A DNA stretch of 64,000 nucleotides from Bacillus siamensis KCTC 13613 (GCF_000262045.1 NZ_AJVF01000037.1:1-64000), one strand, 5' to 3'. Shown: positions 42,764 through 51,964, counted from the first letter of the stretch. Numbers and translations are program-made. The notes: a model not told the origin generated them from the sequence alone.

Positions 42764-43343
42764 ATGAATCCTCCCTCGTTTTTGGCGGCAATGAACAGCT
42801 GAAAACATAAGCCGGCGGAATATTCCTGAATTCTCTCCTTACTTCTGTTTTGGGAAAGAATTGCTCAATCAATGCCTTCTTATATTGAGTATATTGGAAC
42901 GTGATAAATTCTCCATGATTTCTTAAGATTTTAGCTGTATCCGTCAAAATATCTTCAGAAACATTTTTTGGCAGGCTTGCAAAAGGAAGTCCGGAAACGA
43001 CATAGTCGGCATAAGGGATTCCATGCTCTTTTATATGCCTCTCAATATGTTCGGCTGATCCGTGCACAATGAATAGGTTCTGTTCATCTTTATATTGTTC
43101 TTTCAGCAAAGCATAAAATTCTTCATTTTGTTCTATCAATAAGATTATTGTCCCGGGTTGCCGTTTTTCAAGCAGCTTTTTTGTAAATACTCCCGTACCG
43201 GGCCCGTATTCAACAATGTATTCAGCTTTATGAAAATCAATTTTTCCCATCATCTTCTCAGCAAGAAAACGCGAGCTGGGCAGAACGGCGCCAACAGATC
43301 TGGGATTCATAATATATTGAAATAAAAATAACAGACGTTTCAT
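42735..43343 (-). CDS. SAM-dependent methyltransferase, rRNA-dimethylase/phospholipid N-methyltransferase fold
   Basis: A 202-aa class I methyltransferase. SAM motif I is YIVEYGPGTGVFTKKLLEK (about 45-63), motif II ILLIEQNEEFYALL, and DYVVSGLPFASLPK has the (N/S)-L-P-F/Y catalytic-type loop. It begins MKRLLFLFQYIMNPRSVGAVLPSS (here split at 20), which is how PmtA-like phosphatidylethanolamine N-methyltransferases and related proteins begin. Start at 43343 after GGAGAG. Membrane-lipid modification is the reading I favour, because its operon partners are a two-component system and a DedA-like protein; RNA methylation is the alternative. Confidence 0.65.
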   Translation of the reverse strand: MKRLLFLFQYIMNPRSVGAVLPSSRFLAEKMMGKIDFHKAEYIVEYGPGTGVFTKKLLEKRQPGTIILLIEQNEEFYALLKEQYKDEQNLFIVHGSAEHIERHIKEHGIPYADYVVSGLPFASLPKNVSEDILTDTAKILRNHGEFITFQYTQYKKALIEQFFPKTEVRREFRNIPPAYVFSCSLPPKTREDSYGDKHSYRG

Positions 43344-43416
43344 CTTTAATCTCTCCATTTGTTTTGAATTTATAAAACACACTCTACATTCAAAACCTGA
43401 AGAAAAAGCGGTGAAA

Positions 43417-43438
43417 GTTCTTAAGAAATCTTAAGATA
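43417..43438 (-). promoter_or_regulatory. Tandem CTTAAG box upstream of the methyltransferase operon
   Basis: On the minus strand CTTAAGATTTCTTAAGAA, two half-sites 10 bp apart, about 75 nt before the start codon. It matches the box at 40947-40970. Confidence 0.65.
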
Positions 43439-43440
43439 TA

Positions 43441-43470
43441 AAAAAGACGGCGGGATTTGCCGTCTTTTTC
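43441..43470. terminator. Hairpin between divergent genes
   Basis: AAAAAGACGGCG-GGATT-TGCCGTCTTTTT, a strong stem with T-run. It sits upstream of both flanking genes, so it may end an unseen short transcript or insulate them. Confidence 0.7.
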
Positions 43471-43546
43471 AGCTGCCGATTCTTTCAGCAGCGGTAAAAC
43501 CATGTCATAATTGATAGACATAATTGCGCTATAGGCAGGTGAACAC

Positions 43547-43909
43547 ATGAAGAAGTATTTATATAAACACCTTTTGCTGGCTCTGATTTCGTCCGTTTGC
43601 TTTTTAATGATCTTTTATTTTGGTTTAAGAATGACACAAGAAGACACACCGCCGTTGTCTTCTTATCCGTTTTACCTTTTTATTTATATGTACATAGCAG
43701 CCGGATATTTGACGGTCGGCCTTTTGTCAGCATGTATGACTGATGTCTTGAAGAACCGCTGGACATTGAATAAAACGTCTTCCATTCTATTGAAACTTAT
43801 CGTTTATTTACTCATAACGTATGCTATTTCCCGTTCTTTCTTCGTTTTATCGGCGCCGTTGATTTATTTGCTGTTTGAGTCGTTATTCATCCTGAGAAAA
43901 GCTTCATAA
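43547..43909 (+). CDS. Hypothetical four-helix membrane protein
   Basis: A 120-aa hydrophobic protein with about four membrane segments (LLLALISSVCFLMIFYFG, FYLFIYMYIAAGYLTVGLLS, LKLIVYLLITYAI, FFVLSAPLIYLLFESLFIL). RBS AGGTGAACAC before ATG. No family recognised. It has a terminator directly downstream. Confidence 0.6.
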   Translation: MKKYLYKHLLLALISSVCFLMIFYFGLRMTQEDTPPLSSYPFYLFIYMYIAAGYLTVGLLSACMTDVLKNRWTLNKTSSILLKLIVYLLITYAISRSFFVLSAPLIYLLFESLFILRKAS

Positions 43910-43915
43910 TCAGAA

Positions 43916-43948
43916 AAAAACATACCGCATGCTGCCGGTATGTTTTTA
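43916..43948. terminator. Bidirectional terminator
   Basis: ACATACCG-CATGCTG-CCGGTATGT with T5 beyond. Confidence 0.85.
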
Positions 43949-43957
43949 AGATGCGTA

Positions 43958-44578
43958 TCAGTTTTTTGCAGTGATCCGCTTGATGTTTTCTTCCATCAGG
44001 CCGGAAATGAGCTGTTCGTTTGTGTGCGGGATCTGTTTGAGCTGTTGTACGACCATTTCCTGTCTTTGAGCTGAATGATTTTGACTCAGCTTCGCTTGCC
44101 CCTCTATTTTGCTGATTTTAATTTTAAAGCCTTTTACCCCTTTGTTCATGCCTGACAGGAATTTCGCATCGACATCCTCTAATTTGTAGGGGCTGTCGGG
44201 GCTTTCGTATTTCAATACGAGATCGCCCATCGAATGCACGGTTTCTTCCTCATCCAAAAGCTCTGCCTCCCCGTATACATGAACCGCCACATAATTCCAT
44301 GTAGGAACAGCCCGATTCGTCTCATACCATTTGGGTGAGATATAACAATGAGGCCCTTGAAAAACGGCTAATACACTTTGGCCTTCAATCTCTTTCCATT
44401 GGGGGTTCGGCAAGGCAAAATGACCGTATAAGCATTCGTTGTCCTTGCTCATCGTCAATGGCAGATGGGTTGCATACGGCATGCCTCCTGCCGTTGAGAA
44501 CAGTGCTGCGAAACCATACTCTTTAATAACATTGCACGCTTCAGCTTCACTCAGCTGAAATGGAGCGGGAATATACAT
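43958..44578 (-). CDS. PaiB-family FMN-binding protein
   Basis: A 206-aa split-barrel protein of the PaiB family (FMN-binding domain). It begins MYIPAPFQ and shows [25 protein letters not shown] and [17 protein letters not shown], the PaiB signature, followed by [22 protein letters not shown]. subtilis PaiB is a negative regulator of protease and sporulation genes; many relatives in MocR neighbourhoods are enzymes. Start at 44578 behind GAGAGGAGAG. Divergent from a MocR regulator, so probably its target. Confidence 0.8.
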   Translation of the reverse strand: MYIPAPFQLSEAEACNVIKEYGFAALFSTAGGMPYATHLPLTMSKDNECLYGHFALPNPQWKEIEGQSVLAVFQGPHCYISPKWYETNRAVPTWNYVAVHVYGEAELLDEEETVHSMGDLVLKYESPDSPYKLEDVDAKFLSGMNKGVKGFKIKISKIEGQAKLSQNHSAQRQEMVVQQLKQIPHTNEQLISGLMEENIKRITAKN

Positions 44579-44695
44579 AAAAACTCTCCTCTCTGAACCT
44601 GGATTGGTAAAGCGCTTTCCGCTATAATAAAATATCAACTGACATTTAAAAAGGTACAGTTTCGGATAAATGCACATGTCAGAGGAGAACATCTG

Positions 44696-46078
44696 ATGAA
44701 AAATATGATTTTTGCTTTCAAAAGCGACACCCCGAAATACAAACAAATTTACGAGCAATTTAAGACATTGATTGAGCAGGGAACGATTCAGGCAAATGAG
44801 CGGCTGCCATCCATTCGGGAGCTGGCAGATTCCCTGCGGGTAAGCCGCAACACGACACTGATGGCCTATGATCTGCTTTTCGCGGAGGGATACATTCGCG
44901 GCGAAACGCGCAAAGGATATTTTGCAAATGAAATAGAGCCCTCTTTATTTCAGCAAGAAAACGATGTTGTTCACGCAGAGAACACCGAATCAACTCAGCC
45001 GGCCCTGATTGATTTTCGCGCAGGAGCCGTCGATCAAAAGCATTTCCCTCTGAAAACATGGAGAAAATTATACAATCAAGTTTTAACATCAGAGAAAAGC
45101 TTTCTGTACGGTGAACCGTTCGGCGAGAGAAACTTGCGTGAACAAATTGCCGCTTATCTCTTGGAATCACGCGGGGTGAAAACAGATGCGGATTCGGTTA
45201 TCATCGGCAGCAGCACACAGCAGATGCTGATTTATCTCAGCCGGATTCTGAAAGAAGATTTTTCCGGAGTTATAGTAGAAAACCCGGGCTTCGACGGTGC
45301 CAGAGAGGCTTTTCAATTTCACGGGCTTTCTCTTGAAACGATACCCGTCTATGAAAACGGAGCTGATTTTTCTCAATTGCATGCAATGAAAGAAAAATTA
45401 ATCTACGTGACTCCTTCCCACCACAGCCCTTACGGCGTAAGCATGTCCATTCAGCAGCGCCAAACTCTGATCAATTGGGTGAATAAAAGAGAGGGATATA
45501 TTCTTGAAGATGATTATGACAGTGAATTTCGTTATACGCAGCAGCCGTTTCCCGCCCTTGCTTCCATTCAGTCAGACCGGGTGATTTATTTAGGGAATTT
45601 CTCAAAATCCTTTCTTCCGGGCATCCGCATAAGCTATATGGTTTTGCCGCAGCGCATTTTGCATCGGTATAAAAAACATTTCATTCATTTCGAAAGCACC
45701 GCTTCTTCGCTTAACCAGCTGACCATGGCTGAATTGATGAAGACCGGGGAATGGACCCGCCATATTAAGCGCATGCGCACTGTCTACAAGCGTAAGATGC
45801 AGCACTTGACTTCACATATCAAGCAGCAGTTCGGCGATCATGTGACGGTCATCGGCGAGCAGTCCGGATTGTATATATTGGTGAGAGTTCACTTGAACTG
45901 TACAGAAGAAACGTTAATTGAGCGCGCTCTTCAGTACGGAGTGAAAGTATACCCTACCTCCGTTTATTTCGTTGCCGGAAAGCCTGAACCGCCGATCATA
46001 AAGTTAGGTTTCGCCCACCTCGATACTGAACAGATCGCACAGGGCGTGCAGCTTTTGAAACATGCTTGGCTGAGATGA
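44696..46078 (+). CDS. MocR/GabR-type PLP-dependent regulator
   Basis: A 460-aa protein with an N-terminal GntR winged helix (about 12-78, [17 protein letters not shown]...[16 protein letters not shown]) fused to an aminotransferase-fold domain (about 120-455) with the PLP lysine in [14 protein letters not shown] and LEDDYDSEF carrying the cofactor Asp. MocR regulators sense PLP with an amino-compound ligand. It is divergent from the PaiB-family gene and probably controls it. Comparable proteins in B. subtilis are YcxD, YdeL and YdfD. Confidence 0.85.
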   Translation: MKNMIFAFKSDTPKYKQIYEQFKTLIEQGTIQANERLPSIRELADSLRVSRNTTLMAYDLLFAEGYIRGETRKGYFANEIEPSLFQQENDVVHAENTESTQPALIDFRAGAVDQKHFPLKTWRKLYNQVLTSEKSFLYGEPFGERNLREQIAAYLLESRGVKTDADSVIIGSSTQQMLIYLSRILKEDFSGVIVENPGFDGAREAFQFHGLSLETIPVYENGADFSQLHAMKEKLIYVTPSHHSPYGVSMSIQQRQTLINWVNKREGYILEDDYDSEFRYTQQPFPALASIQSDRVIYLGNFSKSFLPGIRISYMVLPQRILHRYKKHFIHFESTASSLNQLTMAELMKTGEWTRHIKRMRTVYKRKMQHLTSHIKQQFGDHVTVIGEQSGLYILVRVHLNCTEETLIERALQYGVKVYPTSVYFVAGKPEPPIIKLGFAHLDTEQIAQGVQLLKHAWLR

Positions 46079-46081
46079 AAG

Positions 46082-46110
46082 AAAAAAGGCGCCGAACGGC
46101 GCCTTTTTTT
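46082..46110. terminator. Bidirectional terminator
   Basis: AAAAAAGGCGCC-GAAC-GGCGCCTTTTTTT. Confidence 0.9.
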
Positions 46111-47395
46111 ATTTCGTATTCCTTGTGAATTTCGGCAGGCCAAACATAATGGCGATGATGCCGCAAATTCCGATTAAAACGGGGTAGAAAGAGTATGGCA
46201 GGATGCTGACGGGGGAAATATTCCCGAATTTCCCGGCCGATAACAGCTGCGCGCCGTAAGGAATCAAACCTTGCACCATGCACGAAAAGATATCCAGAAT
46301 ACTTGCCGATTTTCTGTTGTCGATCTTAAATTCATCAGCGATATTCTTTGCAATCGGACCGGCTGCGATAATCGAGATCGTATTATTGGCAGCAGCCAGA
46401 TTCGTCACGCTGACCAGTCCGGCAATGCCGGCTTCGGCGCCTTTTTTCGAACGGATTCGTTTCGTGATGAACTCCAGTAAAAAGTCGATTCCGCCATTTT
46501 GTTTCATCACGCCGACCATTCCGCCGATCAGCATGGACAGGATGATCAGATCGCTCATTCCGGCAACTCCATCCGTAATCGCCTTAAAATAAGAATCAAA
46601 CGTCAGGCTGCCGCTCGCTAACCCTATGATTCCCGTCAAAACCAATCCGCCGAATATGACAGCCATCACATTAATACCGATTAACGCAAAAACTAACACG
46701 GCGACATAAGGAAGCACCTTAATCCAGCTGTAAGATGCAGCACCCGTATGGAGGGCGTGGCCTGCCGGAATAAAAAATAAGATAATAACAGTCACAATGG
46801 CAGCGGGCAAAACAATCAGAAAGTTCGTTTTGAATTTATCCCTCATTTGTGTTTTTTGCGTCCGGACTGCCGCAATGGTCGTATCTGAAATAAAAGAAAG
46901 ATTATCTCCGAACATAGCTCCGCCGACCACAGCCGCAATCGGTATCGCGCTGGAGATGCCAAGCTCGCCGCTCAAACCGGCGCTGATCGGCGCAACCGCC
47001 GCAATCGTACCCATTGATGTTCCCATCGATATAGAAATGAAACAAGCAATGATAAACAGCCCCGGCAGCAAAAACTGCTGCGGAATAATGCTCAAAGCAA
47101 GATTGACAGTTGAATGCACCGCTCCCATCGCTTCAGCCGCTGAAGCAAAGGCACCTGCCAATATAAAAATCATAACCATAATGATAATATCAGGATGTCC
47201 CGCGCCGGAAGCAAACCATTCTATTTTTTGATTGAGCGATTTCTTCCGGTTAAATAGCAGCGCAAAAGCTGATGCAATAATCGCGGCAATCAGAATCGGC
47301 AATTTATAAAAATCTCCGGTCACCAGACCAGAGCCGACAAAAAGCCCTACGAATAAGACTAAAGGCAATAACGCCCAAGGGTTCTTTTTATTGTT
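46109..47395 (-). CDS. NhaC-family Na+/H+ antiporter
   Basis: A 428-aa membrane protein with about 11 helices of the NhaC family. It contains ISMGTSMGTIAAVAPI and GGAMFGDNLSFISDTTIAAVRTQ (here with the family's conserved DNLS and DT residues) and LVSVTNLAAANNTISII. It should exchange sodium or a dicarboxylate for protons. Start at 47395 (MNNKKNP) behind AGAGGTGG; upstream in-frame codons lack an RBS. No regulator adjoins; the promoter lies in 47400-47560 but was not resolved. Confidence 0.78.
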   Translation of the reverse strand, partial: NNKKNPWALLPLVLFVGLFVGSGLVTGDFYKLPILIAAIIASAFALLFNRKKSLNQKIEWFASGAGHPDIIIMVMIFILAGAFASAAEAMGAVHSTVNLALSIIPQQFLLPGLFIIACFISISMGTSMGTIAAVAPISAGLSGELGISSAIPIAAVVGGAMFGDNLSFISDTTIAAVRTQKTQMRDKFKTNFLIVLPAAIVTVIILFFIPAGHALHTGAASYSWIKVLPYVAVLVFALIGINVMAVIFGGLVLTGIIGLASGSLTFDSYFKAITDGVAGMSDLIILSMLIGGMVGVMKQNGGIDFLLEFITKRIRSKKGAEAGIAGLVSVTNLAAANNTISIIAAGPIAKNIADEFKIDNRKSASILDIFSCMVQGLIPYGAQLLSAGKFGNISPVSILPYSFYPVLIGICGIIAIMFGLPKFTRNTK

Positions 47396-47561
47396 CATCT
47401 GGGTAAACCACCTCTTTTCAGCATTAAAGTCGCTAATCACAGTCTAAGCAACATTTCACACTTTAAAAGTCTGCAGTAAAAAAGTCAAGCTGAAAAAAGG
47501 ATAAGTAAAGATTGATAAGATAGGAAAAACTGTTTTGTCTCCTCTCTTTAGAAAATAAAAA

Positions 47562-47597
47562 AACCAAGGTTCGTTTCCCTTGGTACATTTCATGCGG
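47562..47597 (-). terminator. adhR terminator, GGCCGCA-type
   Basis: On the minus strand GGCCGCATGAAATGTACCAAGGG pattern (split: GGCCGCA, 7 nt, TACCAAGGG), loop, CCTTGG and T7. It belongs to a set of similar terminators at 60384-60428 and 63921-63966. Confidence 0.75.
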
Positions 47598-47621
47598 CCC
47601 GGCGCCCGGGACATCTACTCT

Positions 47622-48026
47622 TCATTCAGAAATACATTCAGCTTTCAATCTGTTTTTAAGTTTCGCTTCATTTTTGAGGATGTCTTCGTAATCCTCAATC
47701 TTCCTGTTTAATCGTTTTATAGTTTCATCAATTTCCCTCTGTTTCTCCGTCAGCCTTTTCCTTTCATTTATAAGGATGTTTTTTCGGGGTTCAATCGTAT
47801 GATCGGCTCCTTCAATAAATAAAGCGGTATATTCAATCAGCGCCTCAATCGACAGCCCGGCACTTCTCATGCATTTTATAAATTGAATCCAATTCACATC
47901 ATCTTCGTCATAATCGCGGATGCCGCTTTCATCGCGTTTTACCGGAGGAATCAGTCCTATACTTTCATAATACCTAAGCGTCGCGGCTGATAACTCAACC
48001 TGCTTTGCAGCCTGCGCAATTTTCAT
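47622..48026 (-). CDS. adhR: MerR-family aldehyde-responsive regulator
   Basis: A 134-aa MerR/NmlR-type regulator: HTH IAQAAKQVELSAATLRYYE (1-20), wing GIRDYDEDDVNW, and a C-terminal coiled-coil dimerisation helix (about 85-125). Cys52 in FIKCMRS is the single conserved cysteine that senses aldehydes in B. subtilis AdhR. Start at 48026 (MKIAQ). It is divergent from adhA and should activate it by twisting the 19-bp-spaced promoter at 48107-48137 in response to formaldehyde or methylglyoxal. Confidence 0.88.
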   Translation of the reverse strand: MKIAQAAKQVELSAATLRYYESIGLIPPVKRDESGIRDYDEDDVNWIQFIKCMRSAGLSIEALIEYTALFIEGADHTIEPRKNILINERKRLTEKQREIDETIKRLNRKIEDYEDILKNEAKLKNRLKAECISE

Positions 48027-48106
48027 CTTCTTACCACCCATCCTTCATCCCTTTCATAAGCGTGCCATTATAGAATATCATTTCATAAAAAAATAAACCA
48101 AACCCC

Positions 48107-48137
48107 TTGACTTAAAGTTCGCTTTAACCTTTAAAGT
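48107..48137 (+). promoter_or_regulatory. adhA promoter with AdhR operator
   Basis: TTGACT (48107-48112) and TAAAGT (48132-48137) are separated by 19 nt, two more than optimal, and the spacer lies in the imperfect palindrome CTTAAAG...CTTTAAAG. Over-long spacing with a palindrome is the hallmark of MerR-activated promoters. Confidence 0.85.
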
Positions 48138-48185
48138 AAAACCGAACAGAGGATTCATCACTTTATCTTGGAAAGGAAGATAACC

Positions 48186-49235
48186 ATGTGCAATAATCAT
48201 CCGACTCGTGTATTAAGCGCTCCGCATGCAAAAGCTAAATTTGAGCGGACGACGATTGAGAGAAGAGCATTACGGCCGCACGATATCCTGATTGATATTA
48301 AGTACAGCGGGATTTGTCACTCAGACATCCACAGCGCATTCGATGAATGGGGCGGCGGAATCTTTCCGATGGTTCCCGGGCATGAAATTGCCGGAGTTGT
48401 GGAAGCCGTGGGTGAAGAAGTCACCAAATTTGCCGTCGGCGACCGTGTAGGTGTCGGCTGTTTTGTAGACTCCTGCGGGGAATGTGAATACTGCCTTAAC
48501 GGAGACGAACAATATTGCACAAAAGGTGTTGTTCAGACCTACAATAACCTGGACTACGACGGAAATCCTACGTACGGCGGCTACAGCCAGAAAATAGTTG
48601 TCACTGACAGATTCGTTGTCCGGATTCCGGATCAGCTGGATTTGGATGCTGCCAGCCCGCTATTGTGCGCGGGCATTACCACGTATTCTCCGCTGAAACA
48701 CTGGAATGCCGGTCCCGGCAAAAAAGTGGCGATTGTCGGAATGGGAGGGCTCGGACACTTAGCCGTTCAATTCGCGCACGCTTTAGGCGCAGAGGTCACC
48801 GTCCTCAGCCGCTCAATGAACAAAAAAGACGAAGCTCTTGAATTTGGAGCCGATCATTACTTCGCGACAAGCGATCCGGATACATTCACTGAGCTGGCCG
48901 GACATTTTGATATCATTTTAAATACGGTATCCGCAAACCTTGATGTAGATGCCTACTTATCCCTGCTACGCATTGACGGTACATTAGTAAATGTAGGAGC
49001 GCCTGCTGATCCGGACTCATATAGTGTGTTCTCCTTAATCACGGGCCGCCGCAGCATCGCGGGTTCACTCGTCGGCGGTATTCCGCAGACTCAGGAAATG
49101 CTTGATTTCGCCGCCGAGCACGGCATTGCTCCTAAAATTGAAGTGATTCCGGCCAATCAAGTCGACGAAGCATACGAACGGGTTCTTCGAAGCGATGTCC
49201 GCTACCGTTTCGTCATTGATATTTCAACTTTATAA
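48186..49235 (+). CDS. adhA: NADP-dependent alcohol/aldehyde dehydrogenase
   Basis: A 349-aa zinc-dependent cinnamyl-alcohol-dehydrogenase-type MDR. Catalytic zinc in [11 protein letters not shown] and PGHEIAG, structural zinc in [15 protein letters not shown], and [13 protein letters not shown] for nucleotide binding. It nearly matches B. subtilis AdhA, which detoxifies formaldehyde and methylglyoxal-type aldehydes. Start at 48186 (MCNNH) with GGAAAGGAAG upstream; the ATG at 48168 precedes that RBS. Activated by the divergent AdhR. Confidence 0.92.
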   Translation: MCNNHPTRVLSAPHAKAKFERTTIERRALRPHDILIDIKYSGICHSDIHSAFDEWGGGIFPMVPGHEIAGVVEAVGEEVTKFAVGDRVGVGCFVDSCGECEYCLNGDEQYCTKGVVQTYNNLDYDGNPTYGGYSQKIVVTDRFVVRIPDQLDLDAASPLLCAGITTYSPLKHWNAGPGKKVAIVGMGGLGHLAVQFAHALGAEVTVLSRSMNKKDEALEFGADHYFATSDPDTFTELAGHFDIILNTVSANLDVDAYLSLLRIDGTLVNVGAPADPDSYSVFSLITGRRSIAGSLVGGIPQTQEMLDFAAEHGIAPKIEVIPANQVDEAYERVLRSDVRYRFVIDISTL

Positions 49236-49239
49236 TCAT

Positions 49240-49275
49240 CAAAAAAACATACCAATATTTATTGGTATGTTTTTT
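49240..49275. terminator. Bidirectional terminator
   Basis: AAAACATACCAATA-TT-TATTGGTATGTTTT. Confidence 0.9.
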
Positions 49276-49292
49276 TCAGCGCAGATTATTTT

Positions 49293-50255
49293 TTATTTCA
49301 GCAGCCATCCGGGCACCGCTTTGATATAAATCAATTCGCCTATCAGTTCAACAATCGTCTGTGTGACGATAACAGCTGCGGCTAATGAGGCCCAAGCATC
49401 CGGCAAGGCCAGCGCTAACGGAAGGACTGCGAGAGAATTTCTTGTGCCCGTGCTGAAGATCAATGCTCTTCCTTCGCCTGTATCCAGACGGAACGCATAT
49501 GCGATAAACCGGGAAACAAACGGCATCATGAGCAGGAATAACAGATAAATCGGAATTACGCGTATAATGACCTCAAAATCACTGTATACCTTGCCGATTT
49601 GTGTGGCAACGACCGCCAGCAATACGAGAGCCATAAAAGGAACAGGCAGCCAGGCCGTCCACTCTAACATCCTTTCTCCAGCCGGCTTCTTATCAGCCCA
49701 CAATTGTGTCATCACTGCCGCCAGCAGCGGTCCCGCTATTAAACATAAGAATGCTTCCAGAAACGGCCCGGCATGAACAGCCCCTATGACTTCTTTCCCG
49801 ATAAACAGCCACAAGTATAACGGAAGCAATACCATCTGAACGACGAACAAAACCGGCGTGGAAGCCAGTATTAATTTCTCATTACCTTTCCCGAGCTGAG
49901 TAAAGACGATGACGTAATCAATGCAAGGTGTAAGCAATACTAAACAAACTCCTAATAATATAGGAGGAGATTGAGGAAAAATGGCGGTCAAACCCCATAC
50001 AACAACAGGCACAGCTAAGAAATTACCAATCAGTAAAGCCGCCATAAACTTGAGGTTTGAAATGGCTTCCCTCAGCTTCAAGAATGGGATTTGGGCAAAC
50101 ATGGCATACATGAGAACAGCGATTAGCGGTGATATCGTCCAGCTCCAGCTGAGTCCTGAATCCTTCCCGGCGATCCCCGCTATTCCTCCGATCACAAGAA
50201 ACACACCATATATCCAAATTTGCTGATTTTCTAATGTCTCTCTGGTTATTTTCAT
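49293..50255 (-). CDS. Acr3/BASS-family arsenite or anion exporter
   Basis: A 320-aa membrane protein with ten helices of the bile-acid:sodium symporter superfamily, closest to Acr3-like arsenical resistance proteins: LLTPCIDYVIVFTQLGKGNE carries the conserved Cys-Pro region of helix 4 (the Cys thought to bind arsenite), and STGTRNSLAVLPLALALP is the second signature. Start at 50255 behind GGAAGGGGTG. There is no arsR, arsC or other ars gene beside it, so the substrate may not be arsenite. Confidence 0.72.
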   Translation of the reverse strand: MKITRETLENQQIWIYGVFLVIGGIAGIAGKDSGLSWSWTISPLIAVLMYAMFAQIPFLKLREAISNLKFMAALLIGNFLAVPVVVWGLTAIFPQSPPILLGVCLVLLTPCIDYVIVFTQLGKGNEKLILASTPVLFVVQMVLLPLYLWLFIGKEVIGAVHAGPFLEAFLCLIAGPLLAAVMTQLWADKKPAGERMLEWTAWLPVPFMALVLLAVVATQIGKVYSDFEVIIRVIPIYLLFLLMMPFVSRFIAYAFRLDTGEGRALIFSTGTRNSLAVLPLALALPDAWASLAAAVIVTQTIVELIGELIYIKAVPGWLLK

Positions 50256-50412
50256 TGACTGGCACCCCTTCCCGCCCATTATACCTTCTTTTCTGATGCT
50301 CTTGTTATTACCGGCTGCATGAGTATATTCCGCCTCGTTTTTTTATAAATAATGGTTAACAAGGTAAAAAGTATGATATATTATGATTGAAATAAATTGG
50401 GAGTGTGATAAC

Positions 50413-50607
50413 TTGCTGAAAAATCCACCTATTCTGTTGGTTCTGTTATCAGTTGCAGGATTTCTGGCTTATATCAGCCGGACCGCTGAATTATCAGTTC
50501 CTATTAGTTGGATCGTTTTATTACTGGGTGTTGCTTTGTCATTTTACAGCGCTGTATGTCTTGTAGCATATAATGCCAATCTAAAGAAACAGCTTCGTGA
50601 TAACTGA
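50413..50607 (+). CDS. Small two-helix membrane protein
   Basis: A 64-aa protein with two hydrophobic segments (PPILLVLLSVAGFLAYIS and ISWIVLLLGVALSFYSAVCL) and a basic end. The TTG at 50413 is chosen because GGGAGTG lies 7 nt before it; an earlier ATG at 50383 has no RBS. No family recognised. Followed by a terminator. Confidence 0.55.
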   Translation: MLKNPPILLVLLSVAGFLAYISRTAELSVPISWIVLLLGVALSFYSAVCLVAYNANLKKQLRDN

Positions 50608-50617
50608 AATGTTCCAA

Positions 50618-50655
50618 AGAAAAAAACAAGCATGTAACAATATGCTTGTTTTTTT
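50618..50655. terminator. Bidirectional terminator
   Basis: AAAAAACAAGCAT-GTAACAAT-ATGCTTGTTTTTT. Confidence 0.85.
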
Positions 50656-50676
50656 ACTTATGCATGATCAGACCTT

Positions 50677-51063
50677 CTAGCCGTGTTTTGTTTTAACATC
50701 CTTATTCCTTCCAATGAATAAGGTCACGGCAACACTCGCTAAACTGACCAAAGTCCCCAGAACGGCAGCAAGAATTGTCAAAAAGCCATGAGGGATAAGA
50801 AATCCAATTGGAATGAGCCCCGCAAACGTGAGAACGATAAAACATTGATAAACTCCGGATATGATTCTCACAATCAAGCTGCCAAAAAAGGACATCACTA
50901 ATGGGGGAATGAATAAACATAAAATGATTCCGAGTGAGATCAATAAAATCATAGGCTCGTCAAAAGAAATGACATGATCACCGGGAGACTCCTCAGCAGC
51001 CGCGAATACAGCAAATACAGACATTATCAGCGTAAGAAAAACAAGAAAAAACCTTTTCAGCAA
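50677..51063 (-). CDS. Hypothetical membrane protein with signal peptide
   Basis: A 128-aa protein starting at TTG (51063) behind AAGGAG. A cleavable-looking signal (LKRFFLVFLTLIMSVFAVFA) is followed by a short acidic stretch and three to four membrane helices, ending with a basic tail RNKDVKTKHG. No family recognised. Confidence 0.55.
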   Translation of the reverse strand: MLKRFFLVFLTLIMSVFAVFAAAEESPGDHVISFDEPMILLISLGIILCLFIPPLVMSFFGSLIVRIISGVYQCFIVLTFAGLIPIGFLIPHGFLTILAAVLGTLVSLASVAVTLFIGRNKDVKTKHG

Positions 51064-51108
51064 CGTTTTATACTCCTTTTTATAAAAAATTGAGCAAGGG
51101 TCTGCTCC

Positions 51109-51191
51109 AACTGCCGCTAAATTTATTTCAAGATTATAAATTTGGAATCAATGCCAAACAATTAACCTCTCATCACCCTTAAGCGGCAGTT
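51109..51191. repeat. 83-bp interval bounded by 10-bp inverted repeats
   Basis: AACTGCCGCT at 51109-51118 and AGCGGCAGTT at 51182-51191, the right arm overlapping the satA stop codon. It could be a long terminator-like hairpin or a small inserted element; no T-run follows directly. Confidence 0.45.
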
Positions 51192-51711
51192 AAAATTGAT
51201 AATACCAAAAAATCGCGATCTCATTTGCCGTTGAAAAGTTGGAATAAAGCATAGTATCAACTGCGCCTATTACAAAGCCGTGTTTAGCATAAAAATGACA
51301 AGCTGATACATTAATATCTTGTGTTTCAAGCATGAGACCGCAAAAATCATTCTCCTTTGCCCATTCAATCCCTTTATTTAATAATGCCGTTCCAATACCA
51401 TTGTTTCGATAGTCCTTTGCAACCGCAATGTCCTCTATCAGCGCATATCCATTCCAATTAGAACGTATTTTAATCCGGCCGATGCAGTGATTTTCATCAT
51501 AATAAAAAAAGACTGCTTTCCCCTCTTCTTCAACATAACTGACGTCAATTTCGTCATCTTCATATTTCTTAACATAAGGCTTAGAAAATCGTTCCTCAGT
51601 ATATGTCCAAACATTGTTTTCAAGTGCGGGTATAATTCTCCCGAAAACAACCAGAGGTTCATTTGGTTTATTGAAGTCTTTGATATGAAACGAAGTCATT
51701 TTAATGATCAT
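51190..51711 (-). CDS. satA: Streptothricin/lysine-type N-acetyltransferase
   Basis: A 173-aa GNAT enzyme matching B. subtilis SatA (YyaR), which acetylates streptothricin and confers resistance. Acetyl-CoA motif EDIAVAKDYRNNGIGTALL (about 90-108) and MLETQDINVSACHFYAKHGF are conserved. The ATG at 51711 lies 7 nt after AAGGAG. Monocistronic and intrinsic to the species group, not on a mobile element. Confidence 0.87.
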   Translation of the reverse strand: MIIKMTSFHIKDFNKPNEPLVVFGRIIPALENNVWTYTEERFSKPYVKKYEDDEIDVSYVEEEGKAVFFYYDENHCIGRIKIRSNWNGYALIEDIAVAKDYRNNGIGTALLNKGIEWAKENDFCGLMLETQDINVSACHFYAKHGFVIGAVDTMLYSNFSTANEIAIFWYYQF

Positions 51712-51796
51712 CTCAATCTCCTTCTCAACGAGATTACATTCCACCATTTCCATTATATGTTACTGCGCAAATAAATCAATAACGTTTGCCAAATGA

Positions 51797-51964
51797 ATGA
51801 AGAAGCAAAAAAAGAGGATCTCTTTCTTTGCTGAAAAGCCTAATCAAGAAGGCCATATTGGACTCGTGCCGGGGTATACCGGAGAATTTGAGGCCGTTAA
51901 AACCGATACATTGCCCGCAGCGATCAAAGACCGATTTAAGGAAATTAAATCCAACAAAAAATAA
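51797..51964 (+). CDS. Unknown 55-aa ORF, possibly a 3' relic
   Basis: ATG at 51797 opens a 55-codon frame whose last 40 residues (GHIGLVPGYTGEFEAVKTD then TLPAAIKDRFKEIKSNKK) look like a normal protein C terminus. It is followed by a good terminator (AAGGCCGATT/AATCGGCCTT). The ribosome binding site is poor, so this may be the surviving 3' end of a longer gene. Family not recognised. Confidence 0.4.
   Translation: MKKQKKRISFFAEKPNQEGHIGLVPGYTGEFEAVKTDTLPAAIKDRFKEIKSNKK

Noticed and set aside
44607-44620. cre-like GTAAAGCGCTTTCC between the PaiB-family and MocR genes
   Set aside because: The palindromic AAAGCGCTTT core fits, but the flanks differ from the cre consensus at several positions, so it is not reported as a CcpA site.
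47441-47560. Possible riboswitch upstream of the NhaC gene
   Set aside because: Searched for stems and known riboswitch cores; found no convincing fold or terminator before the start.
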